A DNA stretch of 64,000 nucleotides from Sphingomonadaceae bacterium (GTDB taxonomy: Bacteria > Pseudomonadota > Alphaproteobacteria > Sphingomonadales > Sphingomonadaceae). Positions 16,347-25,531 of this stretch are shown here, one piece after another. Location: contig JACKKZ010000002.1 in assembly GCA_024236195.1 (NCBI GenBank), forward strand, positions 310,001 to 374,000. The letters run 5' to 3'. Below the pieces are notes generated by a model. That model was not told the DNA's origin. It saw only the letters and a list, made by a program, of their open reading frames with translations, and did not search any database. Each line of letters begins with the position of its first letter. Within the stretch, counting starts at the first letter, position 1. A program made the position numbers and the translations under genes.

Positions 16347-17024
16347 ATGGCCAATTTCGTCCTGATCCACGGAGCATGGGGCGGTGCATGGAGCTGGGGG
16401 AGTATCCCCGAACGGCTGATGCGCGCGGGCCATAATGTGCTCTGCCCCGATCTGCCCGGCATGGGCGACCGGGTTGGGGAGAAACATGGCGGGATCACCC
16501 TCACCGACCATATCGAGGATGTGGTCGGCTTGATCGGCGAATGTTCGATGGAGCGCTTCGTGCTGGTCGGCCATTCCTATGGCGGGATGGTCATCACCGG
16601 CATCGCCAGCCGCCTTGGCCAGCGAATCGACGCGATCTGCTATGTTGACGCCTTCCTGCCCAAAGATGGCGAAAGCCTGTGGGACGTGGTCGGTGAGTAT
16701 GAACACAAATCCTATATCGACACGCAGAAGCGCACCCCCGGCCTGTGCGCCCCAATCTTTGGCGAGGAAATGCTGGAAAAACCGGGCATCAGTCGCCAGC
16801 CATTGCTGACGCTGACCGAGGCGGTGGATCGCGGTGCGGCATGGGATCACATACCAAACAAAAGCTACATCTTCGCCAGTGGCTGGAAACCGTCACCCTT
16901 CCCCCGCTTTGCTGAGGAAGTGCGGAACTATCCGGCGTGGCAATACCACGATTTCCCCTGCACCCATGGGGTTATGACCGACATGCCGGACGAGTTGGAG
17001 GCTGTGCTGCTGGGGCTGGTCTGA
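16347..17024 (+). CDS. Alpha/beta hydrolase (esterase-like)
   Basis: The 225-residue protein has the oxyanion HG motif (FVLIHGAWGGAW), the nucleophile elbow GHSYGG (Ser77), an acid residue in YVDAFLP (Asp101) and a His in CTHGVMTD (His207), giving a plausible catalytic triad. It is a compact lid-poor member related to plant-type esterases and hydroxynitrile lyases. It follows ligM by 93 nt on the same strand, so it may hydrolyse an aromatic ester in the same regulon. Confidence 0.85.
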   Translation: MANFVLIHGAWGGAWSWGSIPERLMRAGHNVLCPDLPGMGDRVGEKHGGITLTDHIEDVVGLIGECSMERFVLVGHSYGGMVITGIASRLGQRIDAICYVDAFLPKDGESLWDVVGEYEHKSYIDTQKRTPGLCAPIFGEEMLEKPGISRQPLLTLTEAVDRGAAWDHIPNKSYIFASGWKPSPFPRFAEEVRNYPAWQYHDFPCTHGVMTDMPDELEAVLLGLV

Positions 17025-17037
17025 TAGATGGCCAGCC

Positions 17038-17607
17038 ATGGAAGCCTTCCTCACCTCCACCGCGGTCGTTGCCCTCGCCGAGATTGGCGACAAGACCATG
17101 CTGCTGGCCATTGTGCTGGCCACGCGGTTCCGCAAACCGATGCCGATCATTCTCGGCATCCTCTTCGCGACCATCGCCAATCATGCACTGGCGGCCTTGG
17201 TCGGCGCGTCAGTGGCCGGTTTCCTCGCCAGCGACTGGTTCCGCTACCTCGTCGCCGCCAGCTTCATCGTGATGGGGCTGTGGACGCTCATCCCTGACAC
17301 ATTTGACGAAGACGACAAGCCAGGCGGTGCACGCGGGGCATTCCTGACCACACTCGTGGCCTTCTTCCTCGTCGAAATGGGGGACAAGACCCAGATCGCC
17401 ACCATCGCGCTGGGCGCGCGCTATCTTGACGTGTGGCTGGTGGCCGCAGGCACGACGCTGGGGATGATGATCGCCAATGTCCCGGCGGTGTTCCTCGGCG
17501 AAGCGCTGGTGAAGCGTGTCCCACTGGGGGTGGTGCGTGCCGTGGCGGCGGCGTTGTTCGTGGCGATCGGGGTGTGGATGCTAGCGGAGGTGGCGGGCTG
17601 GATTTAA
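17038..17607 (+). CDS. TMEM165/GDT1 (UPF0016) family divalent cation exporter, probable Mn(II)
   Basis: The 189-residue membrane protein has two homologous halves, each with the signature E-x-G-D-K-[TS]: AEIGDKT (about 14-20) and VEMGDKT (about 113-119). It has about six hydrophobic segments with an acidic loop (DTFDEDDK) between the halves. Bacterial members such as MneA export manganese. The gene is 13 nt after the hydrolase. The Mn link is by family, not by sequence. Confidence 0.88.
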   Translation: MEAFLTSTAVVALAEIGDKTMLLAIVLATRFRKPMPIILGILFATIANHALAALVGASVAGFLASDWFRYLVAASFIVMGLWTLIPDTFDEDDKPGGARGAFLTTLVAFFLVEMGDKTQIATIALGARYLDVWLVAAGTTLGMMIANVPAVFLGEALVKRVPLGVVRAVAAALFVAIGVWMLAEVAGWI

Positions 17608-18614
17608 CGCCGCCCCAGCGCGGATTCGCTTTCTGCCAGCAATTGCTGGATAATATCCGCGACCGGCTCTTCCTTCGTGACCATACCTACACTCTGGCCA
17701 GCCATGATCGAGCCGCTTTCGACATCGCCTTCGATCACCGCGCGGCGCAGCGCTCCGGCCCAGAACTGTTCGATCTGGAGCTGGGCTTCGGCCATTTCGA
17801 TCTTCCCGCTGTCGAGCAGGGCGGCAACTTCGCGCTGACGCTGGGTGAACAGCTCGGTACCCTTGTTCTTCAGCGCGCGGACCGGGATCACCGGCAGGCG
17901 CGGATCGACCTGGACGCTGGCTTCGGCATCGCGCGCGTTGGCGCGGAAAAACGCCTGCTTGAACGCGGGATGGGCGATGCTCTCGCTGGCGCAGGCAAAG
18001 CGGGTGCCAAGCTGCACGCCGCTGGCCCCCATTTCGAGATAGGCTGCAATCATCTCACCCCGGCCGATCCCCCCGGCAACGAAGACCACGTGATCTTCGG
18101 CCAGTTCGGGCAGAAACTCCTGCGCCAGCACCGAGGTCGCGACCGGGCCGATATGCCCGCCCGCCTCGCTGCCTTCGATCACCAGCGCGTCGGCGCCGCT
18201 GCGCAGCAGCCGCCTGGCGAGCGCAAGTGTGGGGGCGAAGACTAGCACCTTGGCGCCAAATTCGCGGATCGCCTCGACGCTGCCCTTGGGCGGGATCCCG
18301 CCAGCCAGCACGACATGGGTGACGCCATGCTTCGCGCAAACGCCGATCAGTTCCATGAGCATGGGGTGCATGGTGATCAAGTTCACGCCGAAAGGCTTGC
18401 TGGTCAGCTTCTTCGTCTCGGCAATTTCATTGTCGAGCAAATCAGGTGTCATGGCCCCGCAAGCAATCACGCCGAAACCACCGGCATTGCTGATCGCGGA
18501 GACAAGGTTGCGCTCACTCACCCAGCTCATCGCGCCGCACAGGATCGCATGTTCGCTGCCAAGGAATTCAGCGCCGCGCGCCATCAATGCAGTGGTCTTG
18601 GGATAGCTGGTCAC
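17604..18614 (-). CDS. Nitronate monooxygenase / 2-nitropropane dioxygenase family flavoprotein
   Basis: The 336-residue FMN TIM-barrel protein shows AILCGAMSWVSERNLVSAIS, GGFGVIACGAM, HVVLAGGIPP, the phosphate-binding VFVAGGIGRG and VQLGTRFACASE. Segments such as EGSEAGGHIG carry the active-site His. It oxidises alkyl nitronates or related compounds; the same fold includes FabK-type enoyl reductases. I chose a GTG start at 18614 (TSYPKTTALMARG); an ATG-initiated 31-residue extension to 18707 is Arg/Pro-rich and unlikely. It overlaps the end of the preceding gene by 4 nt tail to tail. Confidence 0.8.
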   Translation of the reverse strand: MTSYPKTTALMARGAEFLGSEHAILCGAMSWVSERNLVSAISNAGGFGVIACGAMTPDLLDNEIAETKKLTSKPFGVNLITMHPMLMELIGVCAKHGVTHVVLAGGIPPKGSVEAIREFGAKVLVFAPTLALARRLLRSGADALVIEGSEAGGHIGPVATSVLAQEFLPELAEDHVVFVAGGIGRGEMIAAYLEMGASGVQLGTRFACASESIAHPAFKQAFFRANARDAEASVQVDPRLPVIPVRALKNKGTELFTQRQREVAALLDSGKIEMAEAQLQIEQFWAGALRRAVIEGDVESGSIMAGQSVGMVTKEEPVADIIQQLLAESESALGRR

Positions 18615-18806
18615 TTCTGTCGCCCCGTCTGGAATTTGTCGCCAGCCCTTAGGCCGGAGCGCGCCGCACGGCAAGCGACGGAACAAAGGAGCCGCTCGCT
18701 CATTCAATCACCATAACCGATCACTGTGACAAGTTTAATCGGTTGGATCGAATAATCGACAAGCGATAGATCGGGTCCAGCGATTGAACAGCAAGCGGAG
18801 AAGATT

Positions 18807-20963
18807 ATGAACACCCCCGGAAAATGCCCCGTGATGCACGGCGGCGTCACCGAAAGCGGCAAGTCCAACCTGGGCTGGTGGCCCGAAGCGCTCAACCTTG
18901 ACATCCTCCATCAGCATGATGCGAAGACCAACCCGCTGGGGCCGGACTTCGACTATCGCGAGGAACTGAAGAAGCTCGACGTCGCCGCGCTCAAGCAGGA
19001 TCTGGCCGCACTGATGACAGACAGCCAGGACTGGTGGCCGGCCGACTGGGGCCATTACGGCGGGCTGATGGTACGCATGGCTTGGCACGCGGCGGGTTCG
19101 TATCGCCTCGCTGACGGGCGAGGCGGTGGCGGCACCGGCAACCAGCGCTTTGCCCCGCTCAACTCCTGGCCCGACAATGTCAGCCTCGACAAGGCCCGGC
19201 GCCTTCTGTGGCCGATCAAGAAGAAATACGGCAACCGCATCAGCTGGGCCGATCTGATGATCCTGGCGGGCAATGTCGCCTATGAAACCATGGGCCTGAA
19301 AACCTTTGGCTTCGCCTTCGGGCGCGAGGATATCTGGCATCCCGAAAAGGACGTCTACTGGGGCGCCGAGAAGGATTGGCTGGCCAAGGACCGTTATGCC
19401 GAGGCAGGTGACGAGACTTCGCTCGAAAACCCGCTGGCGGCGGTCCAGATGGGGCTGATCTATGTCAATCCCGAAGGGGTCGATGGCAAGCCTGATCCGC
19501 TGAAAACGGCGGCGGCCGTGCGCGAAACCTTCGCCCGCATGGCGATGGATGACGAAGAAACCGCTGCGCTCACCGCCGGTGGGCACACGGTGGGCAAGGC
19601 GCATGGCAATGGCGATGCGTCGCAACTCGGCCCCGATCCCGAAGGCGCCGATGTCGAGGCGCAGGGTTTCGGCTGGGCCAACCCCGGTGGCAAGGGCGTG
19701 GGCCGCGATACGATCACCAGCGGCATTGAAGGTGCCTGGACCACGAACCCCACCGTATTCGACATGGGCTATTTCGACATGCTGCTGGACCATGACTGGG
19801 AACTGGCGAAAAGCCCCGCCGGTGCCTGGCAGTGGCAGCCGGTGAACATCGCCGAGGCGGACATGCCGGCCGATGTGGAGGATCCCTCGATCCGCACCAT
19901 GCCGATCATGACCGATGCTGACATGGCGATGAAGGTCGATCCGGCCTATCGCGCGATCATGGAGAAGTTCCGGGCTGACCCGGAATATTTCCGCGACACA
20001 TTTGCCCGTGCATGGTTCAAGCTTACCCATCGCGACATGGGTCCGAAGAGCCGCTATTTCGGCCCCGATGTGCCCGCTGAAGACCTCATCTGGCAGGACC
20101 CGGTCCCCGCAGGCCCGACCGGCTACGACGTCGATGCGCTAAAGGCGAAAATCGCTGACAGCGGCCTCTCCATCGCGGAAATGGTGGCGACGGCATGGGA
20201 CAGCGCGCGGACTTTCCGTGGCAGCGACATGCGCGGCGGGGCCAATGGTGCGCGCATCCGTCTCGCCCCGCAGAAGGACTGGGCAGGCAATGAGCCGGAA
20301 CGACTGGCGAAGGTTCTGGGCGTGCTCGAACCGCTCGCTGCCGAAGCGGGGGCGAGCATTGCCGACACAATCGTGCTGGCAGGCAATGTCGGGATCGAGC
20401 TCGCCGCCAAGGCAGCGGGCAAGGATGTGACCGTACCCTTCAGCCCTGGTCGCGGCGATGCCAGCGCCGAGCAGACCGATGCCGAAAGCTTCGAACCGCT
20501 CGAACCGGTACATGACGGATACCGCAACTGGATGAAGGCGGATTACATCCCTTCCCCCATGGAGATGATGCTCGACCGGACCCAGCTGATGGGCCTGACC
20601 GCACCGGAAATGACGGTGCTGCTAGGCGGGATGCGCGTGATCGGCGCCAATCATGGCGGGGCAAAACACGGCGTCTTCACGGACCGCGAAGGGGCGCTGA
20701 CCAACGACTTCTTCGTCAACCTCGTCGACATGGCGAACCGCTGGGAGAAGCGCGATGACGGGCTCTACGAAGTGATCGACCGCGCCAGTGGCGAAGTGAA
20801 GTGGACTGCCACCGAGGTAGACCTGACCTTCGGTTCGAATTCGATCCTGCGCGCCTATGCGGAAGTCTATGCGCAGGATGATGCACATGACAGCTTCCTG
20901 TCAGCATTCATCGCTACATGGGCCAAAGTCATGGATGCGGACCGATTCGACCTGGACCGCTAA
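18807..20963 (+). CDS. katG: Bifunctional catalase-peroxidase KatG
   Basis: The 718-residue protein has the full KatG layout: an N-terminal peroxidase domain with the distal motif VRMAWHAAGSYR (Arg90, Trp93, His94), the adduct tyrosine in MGLIYVNPEG (Tyr219) with a methionine near 245, the proximal His in AGGHTVGKAHG (His260), and a degenerate C-terminal copy. It destroys hydrogen peroxide in the cytoplasm. The ribosome site is AGCGGAGAAG. The 99-nt gap upstream is AT-rich and holds a promoter-like GTGACA, but I see no clear OxyR site and no oxyR gene adjacent. Confidence 0.97.
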   Translation: MNTPGKCPVMHGGVTESGKSNLGWWPEALNLDILHQHDAKTNPLGPDFDYREELKKLDVAALKQDLAALMTDSQDWWPADWGHYGGLMVRMAWHAAGSYRLADGRGGGGTGNQRFAPLNSWPDNVSLDKARRLLWPIKKKYGNRISWADLMILAGNVAYETMGLKTFGFAFGREDIWHPEKDVYWGAEKDWLAKDRYAEAGDETSLENPLAAVQMGLIYVNPEGVDGKPDPLKTAAAVRETFARMAMDDEETAALTAGGHTVGKAHGNGDASQLGPDPEGADVEAQGFGWANPGGKGVGRDTITSGIEGAWTTNPTVFDMGYFDMLLDHDWELAKSPAGAWQWQPVNIAEADMPADVEDPSIRTMPIMTDADMAMKVDPAYRAIMEKFRADPEYFRDTFARAWFKLTHRDMGPKSRYFGPDVPAEDLIWQDPVPAGPTGYDVDALKAKIADSGLSIAEMVATAWDSARTFRGSDMRGGANGARIRLAPQKDWAGNEPERLAKVLGVLEPLAAEAGASIADTIVLAGNVGIELAAKAAGKDVTVPFSPGRGDASAEQTDAESFEPLEPVHDGYRNWMKADYIPSPMEMMLDRTQLMGLTAPEMTVLLGGMRVIGANHGGAKHGVFTDREGALTNDFFVNLVDMANRWEKRDDGLYEVIDRASGEVKWTATEVDLTFGSNSILRAYAEVYAQDDAHDSFLSAFIATWAKVMDADRFDLDR

Positions 20964-21006
20964 CCAGACTTTATCGGAGCATCCTCCCCCCGGCAGCTCC
21001 GGCCAG

Positions 21007-21041
21007 CCTCCCCGCCCGCCCCCCGCAGGCGGGGAGGTTTT
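21007..21041 (+). terminator. Rho-independent terminator of katG
   Basis: A 10-bp perfect stem CCTCCCCGCC / GGCGGGGAGG (21007-21016 and 21028-21037) is followed by TTTTAT. It overlaps the last codon of the convergent regulator gene. Confidence 0.8.
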
Positions 21042-21831
21042 ATATCCAGCCCGCCTCTTTCAGGTCCTGCATCCGTGCCCGTGCAATCGGCGCTTGCAGG
21101 CCGCCGTTCAGCACCAGACGGATCGAACGCCCGTCTCGCTTTACGTCCTCCACAGCATCACGCGCGACCCACCAGCTGCGATGGACTTGCGCACCGTCGA
21201 TGCCGTCGAGTTCCGCCACGGCATCGCGCATCCGCAGCAGGACCAGTTCTGAACCAAGCGCAGTATGCGCGCGGACATAGTGATCCTCCATCTCCAGCGC
21301 GATCAGCCGGGTGCCGAGGGCGGGTGACAAGCGGTCAAGGAAGCGGACTGCAGGAGACGTTGCCATATCCTGCAGAACGACAGCCACTTGCGGCTGTCTG
21401 TCCTTGCGCTGGATCAGGTTGAACAGCAGCGTGATTCCGCTGCCAATCACCAGCACATAGAAATAAAGTGTCACAGCCTGTTCCAGCCCCGGCATGGGCA
21501 CCGGCCTTGGCAGGAAACCGACTGACCAGACCACCGCCGTCATCGGGATGGTCGCCACCAGACACACAAAGATCCACAGGCCCCAGCGCGGCAGGTCGAG
21601 CCGCTCGCCCAGCCGGGTGATCAGCGAGCCAAGCGGCGAATAGATGAAGTAGCCGATCCAGGCGAGGCTCAGCCAGCTGACCAGCCGCCAGGCAAAGGGC
21701 ACTTCAAAACTGCCAAACGGTCCGATTAGCGCCAGCACTAAGCCAATCGCTGTCATGATCGACAGATCGACCAGCAGGCCGCGCAGCCAATGCGTGTTCC
21801 GTGGAAGTGCCCGCTCGCTCATCAGCAACAT
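21040..21831 (-). CDS. Membrane-bound LytTR-domain transcriptional regulator
   Basis: The 263-residue protein has four hydrophobic segments in the first 150 residues and a C-terminal LytTR DNA-binding domain (about 165-260) with the typical LIALEMEDHYVRAHT, QVHRSWWVARDAV and LVLNGGLQAPIAR strands. It has no receiver domain, so the membrane part probably senses a signal directly, as in other sphingomonad LytTR proteins. An alternative ATG three codons in (21822) is possible. It is convergent with katG. The target genes are not evident; the DUF2306 gene is divergent 150 nt away. Confidence 0.85.
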   Translation of the reverse strand: MLLMSERALPRNTHWLRGLLVDLSIMTAIGLVLALIGPFGSFEVPFAWRLVSWLSLAWIGYFIYSPLGSLITRLGERLDLPRWGLWIFVCLVATIPMTAVVWSVGFLPRPVPMPGLEQAVTLYFYVLVIGSGITLLFNLIQRKDRQPQVAVVLQDMATSPAVRFLDRLSPALGTRLIALEMEDHYVRAHTALGSELVLLRMRDAVAELDGIDGAQVHRSWWVARDAVEDVKRDGRSIRLVLNGGLQAPIARARMQDLKEAGWI

Positions 21832-21981
21832 AAATTAGCGCCCATTCGCGCTTCGTAAAGTGGCACCAGCAGCGCCTTGCGCGCCTTTCGCGAAGCATTC
21901 TGCCCGTCCGCGCAGGCGTGCTTGCCGGCAAAAGGGCGACTGGCAGGAAGGAGACACACCCCATCGCAACGGAGCCTTCCC

Positions 21982-22518
21982 ATGACGACCTTCGCCCTTC
22001 TCCCGATCAGGCCAACCCTGCAGCGCCACGGGCCGATGGCACTTTCCCCCTTCGTCCGCAGCCTTGTCATGGTTGCGGGTGCAGGCGTAACCTTGCTTTG
22101 CTTCGGCGCCTTGGCGCGGATGGCAGCCGGTTTTGCCCCGACCATGCTCGATGCGCGGCATTTGGCCATCATTATCCATGTCGCCACGGTCGTCCCCGCC
22201 GTTCCGCTGGGCGCCTGGCTGCTGCTCGCGCGCAAGGGCACACCTTCACACAAGTCTCTCGGCAAGGTCTGGGTCGGCCTGATGGTCACGACAGCCCTTG
22301 CCGCCCTGTTTACGCGTGGCGGGACAGAGTTCAGCTGGATCCATATTTTCGTGCCCATCACGCTGGTCGGTGCGTGGAGAGCCATTGCCACTGCCCGTGC
22401 CGGCAAGATCGACGAGCACCGCAAGCAGATTGTCGGCATGTTCTTCGGCGCGCTGCTGATCCCCGGCGTCTTTGCCTTCCTGCCCGGCCGGATCATGGGC
22501 ATCTGGCTCTATGGCTGA
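21982..22518 (+). CDS. DUF2306-type membrane protein
   Basis: The 178-residue protein has four hydrophobic segments (around residues 25-50, 55-80, 100-125 and 150-170 from the ATG at 21982), with conserved His residues in IIIHVATVV, WIHIFVP and EHRKQIVG. That pattern fits the DUF2306 family of small membrane proteins of unknown role. The start follows CGGAGCC; a longer in-frame extension to 21877 is Arg-rich and not membrane-like, so it is rejected. It is divergent from the LytTR gene, which could regulate it. Confidence 0.7.
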   Translation: MTTFALLPIRPTLQRHGPMALSPFVRSLVMVAGAGVTLLCFGALARMAAGFAPTMLDARHLAIIIHVATVVPAVPLGAWLLLARKGTPSHKSLGKVWVGLMVTTALAALFTRGGTEFSWIHIFVPITLVGAWRAIATARAGKIDEHRKQIVGMFFGALLIPGVFAFLPGRIMGIWLYG

Positions 22519-22539
22519 TGCCCCGTGATCGGCAACCGG

Positions 22540-23820
22540 TCAGGCCGCTGCGTCTTCCGCATCAAGCCCATAGGCGGTGTGGAGGACGCGGACGGCTAGT
22601 TCGGTTTCATCCTCGTCAATCAGCACGGAGACCTTGATCTCACTGGTGGTGATGGCCTGGATATTGATCCCGCGATCCGCCAGCGCCGCGAACATCGTGC
22701 TGGCAACACCGGCATGGCTCTTCATACCGACACCAACGACGCTGATCTTGGCGACCTTGCTATCGGTGATGATGCGATTGAAGCCGATATCCCCGCGCTT
22801 TTCTTCCAGCAGCGCCTGTGTACGGGCGAGGTCCGCCTGCGGCACGGTGAAGGTCACGTCAGTCTCGCCCTTGTCCTTGGCGATGTTCTGGATGATCATG
22901 TCGACATTGATGTTGGCCTGCGCCAGCGGCCCGAAAATCGCCGCCACCGCGCCTGGCCGGTCCGCGATGCGGGTCAGCGTCACCTTGGCCTCGTTCTTGT
23001 CAGCGGCGATGCCGGTGATCAGCTGGCTTTCCATTTCCAGATTCTCCATTTCCTTGGCCAGTTCTTCGTCGGACACGATCATGGTGCCGGGAATTTCATC
23101 GGCAAGCGGGGCATCGTCATCAATGAAGGATGACAGCACCTGCACACGCACGCCTTCTTTCATGGCGAGGCTGACCGAACGGGTCTGCAACACCTTGGAC
23201 CCGACCGAGGCCAGCTCCAGCATTTCTTCATAAGTCACATGCTTGAGCTTGCGGGCCTTGGCCACGATGCGCGGATCAGTAGTGTAGACCCCGTCGACAT
23301 CGGTATAGATGTCGCAGCGGTCAGCCTTGACCGCCGCCGCCACTGCGACCGCCGAGGTGTCCGAACCGCCCCGTCCCAGCGTGGTCACGCGGCCATCGTG
23401 GCCCATGCCCTGAAAACCGGGGATCACCGCGATCTCGCCAGAGGCCATCGAGGCCAGCACGGCCTGCGAATCGATGGTTTCGATGCGCGCCTTGGCATGC
23501 GCATTGTCCGTGCGGATGGGCAGCTGCCAGCCCAGCCAGCTGCGCGCCTTGCAGCCCATCGCCTGCAGCGTCATCGCCAGCAGGCCCGAGGTCACCTGTT
23601 CGCCGCTGGCCACCACCACGTCATATTCCGCCGGGTCGTAAAGCGGATTGGCCTCGCGCGCGAAGCCCACCAGCCGGTCAGTCTCGCCGGCCATGGCCGA
23701 AACCACCACCGCCACTTCATGCCCTGCATCCTGCTGCTTGCGCACGATATTGGCAACGCGGCGGATGCGCTCGGTCCCGGCCATGGAGGTGCCGCCGAAT
23801 TTCATCACTATGCGGGCCAA
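22540..23820 (-). CDS. lysC: Aspartate kinase (aspartokinase)
   Basis: The 426-residue enzyme phosphorylates aspartate, the first step to lysine, threonine, methionine and diaminopimelate. It has KFGGTSM near the N-terminus, VVSAMAGETDRL, the GRGGSDTSAVA phosphate site, YTDVDGVYTTDPR, and two C-terminal ACT domains (about 265-420) for feedback control by amino acids. The start is TTG at 23820, preceded by GGAAGGA at good distance and giving LARIVMKFGG, which matches the family start; the ATG upstream would add an atypical tail. Confidence 0.95.
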   Translation of the reverse strand: MARIVMKFGGTSMAGTERIRRVANIVRKQQDAGHEVAVVVSAMAGETDRLVGFAREANPLYDPAEYDVVVASGEQVTSGLLAMTLQAMGCKARSWLGWQLPIRTDNAHAKARIETIDSQAVLASMASGEIAVIPGFQGMGHDGRVTTLGRGGSDTSAVAVAAAVKADRCDIYTDVDGVYTTDPRIVAKARKLKHVTYEEMLELASVGSKVLQTRSVSLAMKEGVRVQVLSSFIDDDAPLADEIPGTMIVSDEELAKEMENLEMESQLITGIAADKNEAKVTLTRIADRPGAVAAIFGPLAQANINVDMIIQNIAKDKGETDVTFTVPQADLARTQALLEEKRGDIGFNRIITDSKVAKISVVGVGMKSHAGVASTMFAALADRGINIQAITTSEIKVSVLIDEDETELAVRVLHTAYGLDAEDAAA

Positions 23821-23933
23821 GATTGTTCCTTCCGCTGGAATCGCTGTTCGCGCGCTGCTAGCCATGCGCAATGGTCAATGCAACTGTCGCAAGTGAAACC
23901 AACTGACGCCGTGGCAATCCTCTGGCGTACCGG

Positions 23934-25493
23934 TCAGCGATGACAAGCCGGATTGCCGACGGATGAGATTGCCAGAAAGGCAATGGATGTCGCAGGCAAG
24001 TCGAGCCTGTTTGCAAATGGCATAGGGTCCAACCCGGTCAGGCGACCATCTGCTGCCAGCACAGGCTCGCGACCGTTTACAGTAGCTGGGCCAGCGTCCA
24101 GGTCATTCGCCTGCATGAGCCACGCATCTCCCTTTGCGGGCAACGCAATCACTTGCGGCACCGTACCAAGGTTGAGCGCCAGCAGCCCGACACCGCCATC
24201 CATCTCGGGCAGGCAATGCGCATAGAGCCGAACAGACAAGTCCGGTGCCGGGGGTGGGGCCAGCACGACCGGCCCCATGGTCCTGCGCCAAAGCACCGCT
24301 GCCCAGTAATTCGGGCGCGGCTCCAGCGTATCTCCGTCGATTAACGCATAGTCGGATGCTGCCAGCGTGTTGTGCATCACCACTTTGACGCCTCTCTGCG
24401 CCAGAAGACCCAACTGGTTGAGATAGCGGAAGCTGTCTGCGAAGCCTGCAGCCCACGGACTGCCGCCACAAGCGGCCTGCGCCGTCTCGGTCAGCCAAAG
24501 CGGCCTGCCCGGTTCATACTGGTCTCGCAATGCAGCAATTCGCGCTTCATCAAGCATGGTGCGGTCGAGCCACTCCCAGCTGAGTGCACCGTCCCGCTGG
24601 GCAACGGGCATGCCGAAAGTGCCGCAGCGCTGCGAAACACCGCCATAGAAATGCCAAGACACGCCATCGAGTTTTGCCGGATTGGCCGCCAGCATGGCAT
24701 CCGTGCCGATCATCCCGGTTGCAGCGGCAGCCTGTTCCGCGAAACCGGGCGGGAAAGTCGCGTCGCCAAGTCCGCCCGGCCCAAGAATGAGCATGTCCGG
24801 TGCAGCGATCCGTGCCCAATCATGGAAAACCCGAAAATCACGGCCATAGGCGGCAGCACTATATCCCTTGGGCAGGCCACTGATCGCTGGCACATTTGGT
24901 TCGTTGAAGAATTCCGCAGCATGGATGGCACCACCTGCCTCGCGGGTGAGGTCAAGCAGGCGCTGGGCCTGCTGTGGGGTCCAGACATCATTGGCATCGC
25001 GTGTCCCCTCGCTCACGGCAAAGCTGGTGACAATTGGCGCATCGAGCGATTGCGAGAACTCGACCACGCCGCGCCATTGTTCGCGGGTGAGCACCTGCCG
25101 AAAGCCCTTGGGCGGTTCGCTCGCCTCCTCGCCGGTAGCAGGAAGGTAGGTGGTGTTAGCCCAGGTTCCGCTGACCCGCATATAAGCGGGCGCAAGCTGG
25201 GCGGCGAGCTGGCGCAGGCGTTGGTCGCCAAGGTCGATCGGTTCGCGCATGCGATAGACTTCGCCTTTGGGCCCACCATAAGGCGCCCAGAACCGCCCAC
25301 CGGTAACCTCCACCATCTCGACATTGTAGGACTGAAAGCGCGGATCGACTTCCGCGATGCGGGAAAGCCCGGCGAGCCCGGACGGTGGCACTTGTGGCAG
25401 GCTGGCGCAGCTGCCTGCCAGAAGCGAGAATCCTGCTACCATCAGAACTTTTGTCCGATATTTCCTCGCCACCAAGCCTACTCCCTGCTGCAT
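23934..25493 (-). CDS. GH79 heparanase/beta-glucuronidase-like lipoprotein
   Basis: The 519-residue protein has a lipobox (LAGSC, Cys about 29) and a TIM-barrel glycosidase domain. The acid/base motif EFFNEPN (Glu about 198) and the nucleophile motif WLTETAQAACGG (Glu about 336) match heparanase NEPN and ETSSAYGGG. A C-terminal beta domain is typical of clan A hydrolases. GH79 members remove glucuronic acid residues from glycans. It is probably anchored to the outer membrane or periplasmic face. A GTG at 25472 is an alternative start. It is divergent from ubiG with a 38-nt gap. Confidence 0.75.
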   Translation of the reverse strand: MQQGVGLVARKYRTKVLMVAGFSLLAGSCASLPQVPPSGLAGLSRIAEVDPRFQSYNVEMVEVTGGRFWAPYGGPKGEVYRMREPIDLGDQRLRQLAAQLAPAYMRVSGTWANTTYLPATGEEASEPPKGFRQVLTREQWRGVVEFSQSLDAPIVTSFAVSEGTRDANDVWTPQQAQRLLDLTREAGGAIHAAEFFNEPNVPAISGLPKGYSAAAYGRDFRVFHDWARIAAPDMLILGPGGLGDATFPPGFAEQAAAATGMIGTDAMLAANPAKLDGVSWHFYGGVSQRCGTFGMPVAQRDGALSWEWLDRTMLDEARIAALRDQYEPGRPLWLTETAQAACGGSPWAAGFADSFRYLNQLGLLAQRGVKVVMHNTLAASDYALIDGDTLEPRPNYWAAVLWRRTMGPVVLAPPPAPDLSVRLYAHCLPEMDGGVGLLALNLGTVPQVIALPAKGDAWLMQANDLDAGPATVNGREPVLAADGRLTGLDPMPFANRLDLPATSIAFLAISSVGNPACHR

Positions 25494-25531
25494 CACTGGA
25501 AACGCCCGACCACCACTGATAGGTAGCCACC

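Noticed and set aside
18708..18806. OxyR-type operator ahead of katG
   Set aside because: The gap is AT-rich with several ATCG words, but I could not find the spaced ATAG/CTAT pattern expected for OxyR.
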